Assembly: GCF_001949145.1 (NCBI RefSeq)
Contig: NW_019091526.1
Location: 381,444-441,443 of the forward strand
Direction: 5' to 3'
Length of the DNA stretch: 60,000 nucleotides
From: Acanthaster planci
Lineage: Eukaryota > Echinodermata > Asteroidea > Valvatida > Acanthasteridae
Shown: positions 43,096-53,039 of the stretch, piece after piece
Layout of the letters: each line of letters opens with the position of its first letter
How positions within the stretch are numbered: the stretch's first letter is position 1
The notes under the pieces: model-generated
What the model saw: the letters and a program-made list of their open reading frames with translations, nothing else
What the model was told of the DNA's origin: nothing
Database searches by the model: none
Made by a program: the position numbers and the translations under genes

Positions 43096-44960
43096 GGGGT
43101 GTATAAAAAGAGATTTCATCAGTTTTTTATGATCATTTTTTGGGCACATCATGGATTCTTGCCTTTGTGTCAGTCAACCACGTGGTCCTGTACGTCCTAC
43201 TTCGACGTCGTGAACGCATTGCACGGGGTCTCATTTTCCTGGCGTTTTGTCTGAATCAACGGGTGAGGATAGACAAAGTCTCTCCGTCCGGGTTTGCGTG
43301 TCGAAAGGTACGGGAAGTACGGAAGCGTAGAAGGGCCACTTGCAAACATTTTTTTCGAGCTACTGTCTCTCCGCGGCGAGTTAAATCGTTGTATGTGTAT
43401 CTCGCCGCGGCAAGTTATAAGATCTTGCCGCGGCGTCAAATTGATATTTTGCTGCATCGAATATTTCAATAGTTTCATAAGTCCTATTCAGCGCACTGTT
43501 TTAATTAGGACGAGATGCATTGAGATTTGGTTTTAGATCGCTGGGATGTTACATTTCAACAACTTAGCTTGTTTTGCAACACAAAGACAACGAAATTTGT
43601 CGTGTGAATTTCCACATTCAGATGAGGGGTAAACTGTAACACTTTCAGTTCCTTCCTACGTATTCCCAGTGCCAAACACAAGCAAGTGGACTTGAAAGTT
43701 ATATTAAATTTGAACTTTCATCAGTCGAAATTTATTAATTTATAGTACTTAAAATGGGAGTTTAATACAGTACTTTTGCAAACACAACGCATGAAATACC
43801 TCACAGCTTTGGAAGATCAAACCAAATATAGTACAAGTGCACAAGAATCATGTGCACCGAGCCGGAAGTATTTAGACTCCATTCAATAAACTCTCTACAA
43901 AAATATGTTACACATTTGCCCTTCCCAGCGCCTTGCGCTGTACGGGTGGTTTATGACAAGTGAATGCATGGAGGTGAGGTCAAGAGCCTGGGAATTTCAA
44001 TCCAGTTGATGAAAAAGCGTGTGTTAGTTTTCCTTTCACCTTCACTTCATTTTTCTTTTTGCCTGCTAAAAGCTCATAAATTATAGCAGATTTTAAGGTC
44101 AGAATGATATCATCATCAAGGTTTGATCCAAAATGGCAACACACGTACACTAGCTTAGAATAAGCATGGGCGTCACTAGTATTTTTTTGGGGGGGGGGGT
44201 GAGGAAACGGTCTAGCTAAAACAATTACATTTAACTGTAGGAAGAGGTTCCACTTTTTTTCTCAAGCAAATAATTATATTCTATTTAATTTCTAATGTTT
44301 ATTTCTTTGGAATTTTTTTTTCGTTCTTTTCAGGGTTCCCATAACGGTGCGTATGTAAATATTATTTAAAGCATAAATGAAAAGGCACTGTGATCCTTTC
44401 AACAGGCAGTCTACCAGGGAGTCAAAGAAGTCTACCCCACTTGCGGATATGGAAATTCATACCCCAAAAAGATATTTTTTTCTTTTGTGTTGGAAATGAA
44501 GAAGGGATGAAATGTAACAGCCCCTTTTATTATTAGCAATCTAAAATCAAATCTCAATGCACTCCATCCTAAAGATACATTTGAAAACAATGCACTGAGT
44601 AGGACTTATGAATCTATCAAAATATTTGCTGCGGCGGGGTATCAATTGGACGCCGCGGCAAGATCTTATGACTCGCCGAGGCGAGATACACATATAACAA
44701 TTTAACTCGCCGCGGCGAGATAGTAGGCCTAACTGGAAATTTTTTTTCAAGTGGTCTTTATACGCTTCCGTAAAAGGGCGAGCACAGATGCGGGAAAAAA
44801 ATCGACGTCCGAGCCACTCCCCACCTTAACTTTAAGCACAACGGGACATTACAATGTCAATTCCGGAGCAGGGACTGCCGGCCAGGAGTCCAACTCGCAA
44901 TACCTGGTACTTGCAGGTTTAGCTGTAGGCTAGTGGGTGCAATTGTACATGTAGCCGATT
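43096..44960 (+). pseudogene. Decayed duplicate of receptor exon 7, split by an inserted element
   Basis: 43096-43310 matches the end of receptor intron 6 and exon 7 (GGCACATCATGGATTCTTGC, TGGCGTTTTGTCTGAATCAA). 44773-44960 matches the rest of exon 7 and its 3' flank (GGAGCAGGGACTGCCG, ATGTACATGTAG). Relative to the intact exon it has a 6-bp deletion after helix 6 and small indels that scramble helix 7. A 1.45-kb inverted-repeat element separates the halves. No copy of exons 1-6 was found nearby, so this is a partial duplication, not a second receptor gene. Confidence 0.8.
43316..44772. mobile_element. ~1.45-kb element with ~200-bp inverted ends, inserted in the exon-7 pseudogene
   Basis: The left arm (about 43318-43535) and right arm (about 44533-44770) are inverted copies. 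They share TACGGAAGCGTA and CCACTTG at the outer ends, CTCGCCGCGGCGAGTTAAAT, AAGATCTTGCCGCGGCGTC, CATAAGTCCTA and GCATTGAGATTTGRTTTTAG. The interior (about 43540-44530) has no transposase ORF. It is a non-autonomous fold-back or MITE-like element. The CGCCGCGGCGAG palindromes in the arms could form secondary hairpins. Confidence 0.8.
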
Positions 44961-45023
44961 ATCTGTAGGCTCACCCATTTGTCCTGGAACTATACTATAC
45001 TTAACAATTAATTTTCTTTTAAT

Positions 45024-45536
45024 ATGCTTGTCATTTCAGATGATATTTATGTGACCACCCATTGGGAATTTGTGCTTGGCTGTTCTGTACTTGGTATTGT
45101 AATGTTTTCGTCACAAGGAGCCCCGGTCCCCTCTGCGCCGGTAAAGCTCCAGAGAGTTGTTGTTGACGTCTCTGTAGATGTTCAGAGGATAGACCCCAAC
45201 GCTGGTCGGCTGGTGATCCATGGGCAGTGCTATCGGCATTGTGCGTTGGAAATCTTCAACGGGACGACAGTATGTGCATCATCAGATACATTACAGGGCA
45301 TCGGAAGATAGATTTCCAGCACTAATGGAAGAGAGAGCAACGGGATTTCTTTCGTGACGCATTCTCTCCATGTGTTTTACAGCTTGGTGGCTCGTAATGT
45401 TGGGAACTTCATAACAAGGCCGAGTGCTAACCCTAACGGGAACCTCCGACTGTTGGAAGGGCTATACTGCCTGCATTTTACTCCGTCTCTCTGGTGCCGC
45501 ATCGCGCTGGATGTGCTCTGCGACACGTGCGAGCAG
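45024..45536 (+). other. Coding-like, unassigned segments (two candidate exons)
   Basis: 45029 follows an acceptor-like TTGTCATTTCAG. One frame then reads through VVVDVSVDVQRIDPNAGRLV and IHGQCYRHCALEIFNGT to a stop near 45311. A second candidate starts after GTGTTTTACAG at about 45382 and reads NFITRPSANPNGNLRLLEGL, YCLHFTPSLWCRIALDVLC and CEQ, ending exactly where a dispersed repeat begins (45537). Both are GC-rich against AT-rich flanks. I do not recognise a domain. They could be remnants of a gene interrupted by the repeat. Confidence 0.3.
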
Positions 45537-45915
45537 GGGCGTAAATCCCGGGGGCATGGGGTATATACCCCACACCCCCGCACACACACACTTTGAGGGA
45601 TGGGCTATTGGATCCCCCCACACGTTTTGTGATGAACCAAGAAATTAAAGTAGATTTTGAAGATTTTCCAACGACAAACATCACTAAAATGGCAAAGCAA
45701 TTTTTAAAAGCTATAATCACATGTATACCATATTTTGATGTTGAATATCCTGCTTGAAATTGATATGCATTACTGATGTATATTTTTATCTTAAACTTCG
45801 CCCCAACATAGTGTATGGTGTCGCCCACCCACCCCGCTTTTCAAATTTCCATGGCTGGGCAAGTTATCACATCCCTTCCCCCCCCCCTGATTTCCAACAC
45901 AGATTTACGTACGCC
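45537..45915 (-). repeat. Interspersed CCGGGATTTACGCCC repeat, copy 3 (inverted)
   Basis: Starts GGGGCGTAAATCCCGGGGGC and shares GTATGGTGTC, TTTTCAAATTTCCATGGC and CCAACACAGATTTACG with the inverse of 24520-24970. Confidence 0.65.
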
Positions 45916-46009
45916 ACTGCATGTAAGCCTGGGGGTCTTCTTCATAACGACTTCAAAAACTGACATCATGGTCCGTGCTCCTGGCGTTCATGTATTATGA
46001 TCTATGGTA

Positions 46010-46400
46010 TAATTGACGTGAAGTTGTGTACCTGGGGAACCATCCTAGGGTGCACCGCCTCTGAAGACGCGGTGATCTATAGTACTGTACCATGTGCACA
46101 TGGCCCAAAACTGTAGCACAATAGGCCAAACGAAGTGGTATTTTTCAGATGGGTGTGGTATCGGTGCCGACTTCCATCTGCTTCTGTGAGGGCCACATAC
46201 CAGATTTAGTTCGACTTAAGGCTCGGTGTAATTACGTTGGCGTCCCAGGGCCAATCGCTTAGCTTATCAGGCGCCTTGACCATAAAGGCGGTCTCGGGCC
46301 AGTTCTATTTTCCAACGTCATTCCCAAAATGACGTGCGTCCAAGTTTCACTCGAGAACAGCAGCACATGCGCTAGGTCTGTCCGTTCATCCAAGCCACAA
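46010..46400. other. GC-richer stretch, unassigned
   Basis: A short frame near 46020-46100 reads KLCTWGTILGCTASEDAVIY before a stop. The rest has stops in all frames. Possibly decayed coding sequence related to the segment at 45382-45536. Confidence 0.2.
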
Positions 46401-46479
46401 GTTGCCTCCAACGTGCACGTTGTTCTTGTCTTTTAAATTCTTATGTGGCTCTGAGCTACACGTTTCTGGCCCGCAGATG

Positions 46480-46780
46480 GTTACTTCGGATCTTTCGAAC
46501 AGTCTCACATTTTGTGTAACAAAACTTGTAATGAGGAATATTTACACATTAAAAAAGTGTGATACACAAAGATGGATTCTTTTAAAAATCATTTATTTTC
46601 CAAAAGATATACCAATTACCTTTGCTTTCACAAAAAAAACTACGATATATTATTTCAAGAAAACAGATTCAGGCCTTGTGCAGTGAATAATACACGTGCG
46701 GCCTACAATGAAGGGCAAAGACATTAACTGAAGGCAATTACAGAGGCATATTTTGAAGCCAAGAGTTGTTTTTAACCAAT
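46480..46780. repeat. 3'-flank block of the tandem segmental duplication, copy B
   Basis: Counterpart of 29750-30200 (see there), lying downstream of gene B on its strand. Confidence 0.55.
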
Positions 46781-47886
46781 TTGCCGTGTTAGAATTTAAG
46801 AAAAAAGATAGATTGCCCGATGGAAATAACCCAAATAGACTTTCGCGGCATTGTTTTTTGGCGCAAAATGTTCTACTATAGCTCAATCTTTTCTAGCCTC
46901 AAAAGTGGGCATTTTAGTCGTGTGGGGGTGCGAACGTACCTCTGCACCCCCCAGTTACGGGCCTGTGAGGAAAATGACAAACATGTATTAAGTTATTAAG
47001 AGAAGCAAGGGAACAGTAAAAGGTTTCCCTAAGAAAACTGCTGATTCGTCAAGCGAACTCCATGATCGCACACAACGTTCAGTTACTGGACAGACCTACA
47101 TGTAGTTTGTAAGAGGTGCATATGTCAAAAGGGAATTCCAGAGTGTCAAAGACAAAAAAAGACATCTGCACTTGTACACATTTTAGAGTGATGTGATGGG
47201 AAGGAAAAATGGTTGTAAGGAGTGTTGAAGAGGCACTTAGGCAAATTATAGCACTTGCATGAAGAATAATTTTTCAAAAAATTGAACGATAACCTCCTTT
47301 GACGTCACCAGGTTAAAAAATGAAACAATAATCTACGAAAGTATACAAACTGCTTTCAAAATCTACTGTGACATAACACATATATCCCAAATATAAATAC
47401 CATACACCAACTCAAAATACATGTATATACAAAAATATGTTCACAAACATCTTACAGAGGGTTTGTGCGAAAACTTTAGAGATACACGTAGAGAATTTCA
47501 CGTGCAGCATAAGGGAAAGTTACAGCATTTCTAAAAAGACGCAAGGCAAAGAATTCATCATATGTACTTGCAATGTGTAACAGAGATCTTCATAAAGAAG
47601 ACACAAAATACGGCTCTCATCAGTTGACTCAATTTTATAGATGCAAATGCTGAGGTTACCAACAATTTTGTCATTGAAACATTGTTTATATTTCAGTCGC
47701 ACTGTTTGCCAACACTTTCAATTGTCCGAATAATTAAAAAAAGTCCCAGTAAAGTCAATGTTTTTGGAGTGATAGGACGATTATCACTATTCTATCAAGT
47801 GAATTTATGAGTTTGAATTAAATGTTGCAAGAATGAGCTATTTTGAGGTAAGGTATGGCACATCTAGAAGGTGCTTTTTTTATCCG
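46781..47886. other. Intergenic, no supported gene
   Basis: AT-rich. A block near 46920-46970 (GTACCTCTGCACCCCCCAG) resembles the end of a dispersed element. No protein-like ORF. Confidence 0.3.
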
Positions 47887-48005
47887 CAAATGGTAGATGC
47901 ATATAACGGAGTTTGTCAAGGTTAAATAAGTATGCTTACTGGTATGCTTACAAATGGTGGGTGCATATAATGGAGTTTGTCAAGGTTAAATAAGTATGCT
48001 TACTG
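47887..48005 (+). repeat. Tandem duplication, 64-bp period, two units
   Basis: Unit 1 starts at 47887 and unit 2 at 47951. Both read CAAATGGTRGRTGCATATAA, then YGGAGTTTGTCAAGG, then TTAAATAAGTATGCTTACTG. They differ at only a few positions, so the duplication is recent. Confidence 0.9.
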
Positions 48006-48102
48006 TCTGCTACTGTATGTTTATATTCAGAGAAACTTGTGGTTTTGGTTACTTTCTGAAACATAGAACATAAATCAGACCACAGTGTTTTGTCTTTGCA
48101 GA

Positions 48103-48191
48103 GAAATCATTGTCAATTGCTGGGATGATGACCACTGGATGTCCACAACCCTGATTAGAGGAAGAAAACTTGGCATGGGGGAATGGCAATG
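48103..48191 (+). other. Possible isolated exon, unassigned
   Basis: Bounded by an acceptor-like TTTGTCTTTGCAG and a donor-like AAT|GTATGT. One frame reads EIIVNCWDDDHWMSTTLIRG and RKLGMGEWQ. No family was recognised and no partner exons were found. Confidence 0.2.
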
Positions 48192-48647
48192 TATGTATTC
48201 TAAGCTTAAGAAAGGAATTTTTACAAGGGGGTCCAAAGACTTCCAACAACATTTACATATAACAGCGAGTAGAGGGCAGTACAGCCTATTTCCGTCATTC
48301 TGAAACCATCTGCTAGGGCTCATGATGGAGTTCACAAGGAACTCCTATATCCCGCAGACTTGCGTGTGTTGGACAGTCTATGATCCATGTAAGACGGGGT
48401 CTCCTTCGTAACAACACTGACTATATCTTAGTGCGTAATGTTGGGGGTACTTGCCACGAGGTTGTGCACCCTGGAAAGGCATCCCAATCTCGACAGGCAA
48501 ATACATGTAAGTTGCGAAAGCTAATGTATTTCCAGGGAAAAGCGACATGAAGAATGGAGCTTCTTACAGGGCATTCCCCCCACCAATCTTTGCTTACATG
48601 GCTTGCTACAAGTACTCAAATACCTGGACAAATACACAACTGCAGCT

Positions 48648-48895
48648 GGGGTCAATTTCACAGAGCTGCTTCAGCACAAAATCTGCTGAAATGTGAAAAC
48701 CTTGCTTAAAAAAAACAAAGGTTACCAGCTCACACTCTATTTAATTGTCATGCTAACCAAAAGACAGATAAATACGACCCCAAAACAATATACATGTACA
48801 TCACATGGAGCTTTGGCTGGTTACCTGATTTTTCAAGTAAGCTTTTCTCACGCTTAAGCAAATGTTGTGCTTAAGCAGCTCTATGAAATTGGCCC
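48648..48895. mobile_element. MITE with GGGCCAATTTCATAGAGCTGC-like inverted ends, copy 2
   Basis: Starts GGGTCAATTTCACAGAGCTG and ends GCAGCTCTATGAAATTGGCCC. Same family as 29255-29478. It lies about 270 bp past the stop codon of gene B. Confidence 0.75.
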
Positions 48896-49163
48896 AAAGT
48901 ACAGGCATCCTGCCTCATGATTACTGACGTGGGGAATAGAGTAATATTCACCCTGAACATGCTGAAGAGTGCCAGGCCCCCAAGATACCAAAGGCTATAT
49001 CATTTGTGTCACATAATAAAAGAAATGCTACATGCACGTGGCTGAATATAAAAAGTCACAGCTAAATTGGGGGGGGAAGATTTACAAGCATGTCTTTAAA
49101 GAAACAAATTATAGGAAGATGTTGAAAGTTACACCATAGTCACAGATCAGCTCATCTATAGCC

Positions 49164-52100
49164 CTAGAACAGTTCAATGTCGGTGCACTGGTAAAAGATG
49201 CCTCCCATGGGAACTTCAGCATTGTTGGTCACATAGGTCAACTGTGAGAGAGAGAGAAGGGTGAAAAAGAGATGGGTCAAGGGTCCATGAACACACAAAG
49301 AGGACTTCCCTTACTCGGTTTTGCAAGAGAAACGGGAACAGAAATTCATTTTCTTGTTCCTCTGCCATAAGTTTATGTCTCGGCAAGGTGATATCAATAC
49401 TGGATTTTGCAATAGATTCACCACTTGCCAGTACACAATTTACCCTGCCATTCAGCAGAACCGTTTCCTTTTGAATGTATGTCTGGTACATGTATTTCAT
49501 TGATGCGCCCAAAATAAGTTAACAAATTCTAAGTTTGGCTGCTGAACAACAACTGATGTATGGTTGCTTCACTCACCTGCAGTATGGCAGGAACTCCAAT
49601 AGGTCTGTGAATTTGAGGAAGGAAAGGGCAAGTTTAACTGAGACATGGATGACAGGGGATGACATCCACACATACACTGTACACACACGGCAAGGTACAT
49701 GTATGCCACATCATACAAACATGAAAGGAGGCTAAATTAGAACTTTCCTTTGATGTTGACTTTTGATCGATGTTCACAATTGTCATGACTGTGCATGCAA
49801 TACAGCTAGAGCTTACATGTACCGGTATTTCAGAGTGTAAAGATGTCTAAGTTGTGTTTCAATACACAGATATAGGACCAAATGCAAAGAGCCTTCTCCT
49901 TGGCAACAGTGTAATGCTACACGTACTGTACGTGTACTGTACATGTACTGTATTATGCAGTGTTTACTGAATACAACACCTTTAAGTTAGACAAATCTTG
50001 ATGGGGAAGGTGTAAATGGGACATAACTTCTATGCTGAAGATTACTGAAACATTTTTCTACATTTACAATTTAAAAATCACCAGAATGCCTTACCAGTCA
50101 CGAAATGCAACCGAAAATATTAACTTGAAACCCATTAGGCAGCGTGGTGACACAGTGTGAAACAATGAGTTCAAGATATGTACATTCCTGCAACTCTTCT
50201 TACCCAGTTGGCATGGTCACAACTGGGGAGTAAAGCGTGAGGGAAGGTGTGGCTCCATCGTCAACCTTGCCCAGTATGTGACACTCAGTGGAGGTCCAAA
50301 ATGATATCTCAAAATATCCCTGAAATACACAGTAGGGCACATGACATTAGCGGAATGTAAATACATACATGTACATTTACATTGATGCATAGACACGTGT
50401 ATGTACGTTTCCTCAGTCTGTGCATGTCCAGGGTTTGTCTGAATACATGTACAGTACAAGTTTGGCCGACATGGAGTTGGCAATTTAAAGGGAGTACATG
50501 TACACTGTACACAGTTACATGCACACTACAAGAATTTCCATGAGAAATCTTACACTTTAGAAAACCCACGGCATGAAAACGCCAGTACAGCTTTGACTGC
50601 TTCTACAGGGTTCTCCTGGGACCCAGACCCCCACCCCCAATTTGTGGAGTCCAGGTCAATCTAGTGCCTGTCTAGGCTTAAATTCATGTAAATGTACAGT
50701 GACAAGACACATACCGGAGCACGTACATGTACATGTATACCAGTACAGTGTACATGTAGATCCTCTCCGTAGGACAGACTAGAAGCTTTCAAGACATTTT
50801 CACACAGCTTTTGTCAAGATGGATGCTTTATGGCATGAAATATTACATTTAGTAAATGGACAGATTCCACCAAATATTTTAAATACATGTATGGCGCCCA
50901 GATTTTAAAGCTTCTTTCTACTTATTAAATATGGTAGGGGGAAGTGAGCATTGGTAGGCTGCCAAAAACTTCTACAGGTTGAAGAATGCTACACGTACAT
51001 GTACATGTAGCTACAAGTAAGCTCCACCCATCAAAGAGTAAATGAACACCAATGATGAGGGCTGTGGGTTGTGCACTTGAAATACATGTAGTTGTTGTAA
51101 CTTGAAGCTCTAAAGAACCTATCCTAGCGGATTTAGAAAACATTTCAGCTGATGAGCTAGGGTATAGATTTTTGTTACATTATTATCATGTACAATCTTG
51201 GAGAATGTAAAATCTCACATTTGTGACTGTTCCATTTGGAAAGGTTTCAAAGTGGTTCAAGTTCTTCTGGAAGACAACAGTGTAGGGAGATCCTCCTCTG
51301 TCAAGAAGGGAAAAAGAAAACTGAGAATGAACAGATGAAAAGTGTTTTGCTCAAATTTGGATCACGTTGGGAAATTCTGCAAAGCAGCAGACTTTGTTCT
51401 GACTGTAAAACTCTGGGTTTTTTACAGTGATCCTTCATCAGTTTTCTAAAAGTCAACACCACGCAAGAAACAAAACAGTGCATTTGCTGCAGTTTACTTT
51501 CAAGAGATCAACTCTGACACCTGGTTTAATGCACTACGTAGGGCTGACATATTTATGTACATGTACGTGCAGAAGCTGGGCCGTACCTTTCACAATCCTG
51601 CAAAACCCTCCAGAACCCACAGGTTGATTTTGAAAGAGCTACGCACGGTACATGTACATGTAGGACAGTTTTAAGTTAGAATTAATTTACTACTAAGAGT
51701 TAGGAAACTCTGCCCTTTGTACCAGTACATACTTGATTTGAATGCCTGGCTTTTCTTGAGTGCGATTCCCGCACGGTTTAACCAGCAGGCCACAGTCATC
51801 AGCCTCTAGAGCAGACAAAAAAGTTCACAAGACTAATGATCCAATTTTGTGACTGCACTACAAGAATGTTATTCATGTTAACACAACCCATGGGTGAGAG
51901 TACCGGTATATTCGATCAGACTGGGCGTATATTCTTCCATCACGTGACTTACTGGCAAAAAGATCTCGTATCTGTACTGACTGTTCCCGCCATGTAATCT
52001 GAGAGTAATGTGCATACCACGTTTCAAACACCTGTGAGTATCGAAAGTGGTACTTATGCAAATGTAGCCCAAGTCACACATGAAACTGTCACAGCCAGTG

Positions 52101-52993
52101 TAATCAAAACTTCTGAAATTTTCATGACCGTTGCTGTGCACACGAGCGAATGTTGTTGCATTTCCTTTTACATGTACATGCTTTGAAATGCCTGTAGGTC
52201 TCATCTAAAGCCTGATTTCCATATCGACATAAAGAGACAAAGAGAGTGTCGCTGGTCAGTCCCCACTGATATGCAGTAATCATGGTGATATGGAAACCCT
52301 TTATCATGACTAACGCAATCATCCAGCAGACAGTTGGAAAAGCTGGATCAAGTTCAACTTTGTCACCTGTCTGCTTGAGTCACCAGAGATAGCCTACATG
52401 TACTGATACACGTACATGTACGCTGGCATGACACAGGCATGTACTGTAGGAAGATGAGTCTACCAAGGGGGCCAGAAAAATAAAATTTCTCTAAAATTTT
52501 GATTTTTCAATGTAATCCGAGTACATTGATCACACACTGCTACTCTCCACTCCGAGAATGCAAATTACACAACTCCTTAAGGAGGGCCCGGCTCCCACCA
52601 TATTTTCGGGGGCTATTGACCTCTCTGCCCCCCCAGTTCCTAAGTGCCTGTGACAGGCTTTCAACAATGTCCTTCTCGCTTACTAAGTCATTTTGCCCAT
52701 TTTCTCCTCATTACAATGTACATGTACAAAATAAAATACCAAAATCCTGTAGCTGACCATAAAGAAAATACACCAAAGTGGAGCATGGCAGTACCAGTGC
52801 CATTAAGAAAACCGGCACAATTACTTCCAATGAGTTTCTTGCCTCTGCATCAATTATAACTTTTCCAACTGCTGGTACTTCATTTACCTTTAACATTGAT
52901 GCCTTTCATGGAGCCACGCTGGTGCGGGTTCAGGAGACAGAGGTGAGCTGATGCTACAGCGACGAGACAAACCATGACAACTGCAGCCTTCAT
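49164..52993 (-). CDS. Gene B: secreted X325/BIM1-like (histidine-brace) copper-binding protein, 6 exons
   Basis: Exons, minus strand: 52993-52888, 51805-51733, 51297-51219, 50319-50204, 49604-49577, 49241-49164. Exon lengths (106, 73, 79, 116, 28, 78) and phases are identical to gene A, giving 159 residues. By my count 141 of 159 residues match gene A. The candidate copper ligands are kept: His17 (predicted mature residue 1, HLCLLNPHQRGSM), His75 (NLNHF) and Asp155 (FYQCTDIELF). The four framework Cys are also kept. Differences cluster at 94-124, where B gains Cys99 and His100 and loses the N119 glycosylation site. Many codon differences are silent, which suggests both copies are under selection. 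The introns are rich in TACATGTA. The protein is probably secreted; its substrate or partner is unknown. Confidence 0.75.
49480..52420. repeat. TACATGTA-rich tract across gene B introns
   Basis: The self-complementary core TACATGTA/GTACATGTAC occurs many times here, for example near 49487, 49695, 49940, 50367, 50446, 50496, 50725, 50886, 50996, 51084, 51557, 51651, 52402 and 52413. The homologous introns of gene A hold only a few. It is either a local simple-repeat expansion or a cluster of binding-site-like palindromes. Confidence 0.6.
52888..52993 (-). CDS. Gene B exon 1: signal peptide and N-terminal His segment
   Basis: MKAAVVMVCLVAVASA then HLCLLNPHQRGSM. Donor AAAG|GTAAAT. Same length and phase as gene A exon 1. 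Confidence 0.8.
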
Positions 52994-53039
52994 TGTGCAA
53001 ACTTCCAGATGGAGTTTTAACTCTGTGCACCAGAGAAAA

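Noticed and set aside
45466-45490. TTAGGGTTAG-like string on the minus strand
   Set aside because: Only about one and a half telomere units; not a telomeric tract.
49216-49512. 98-aa minus-strand ORF between gene B exons 5 and 6
   Set aside because: It covers intron sequence and reads exon 6 in the wrong frame; the exon phases from gene A agree with the spliced model instead.
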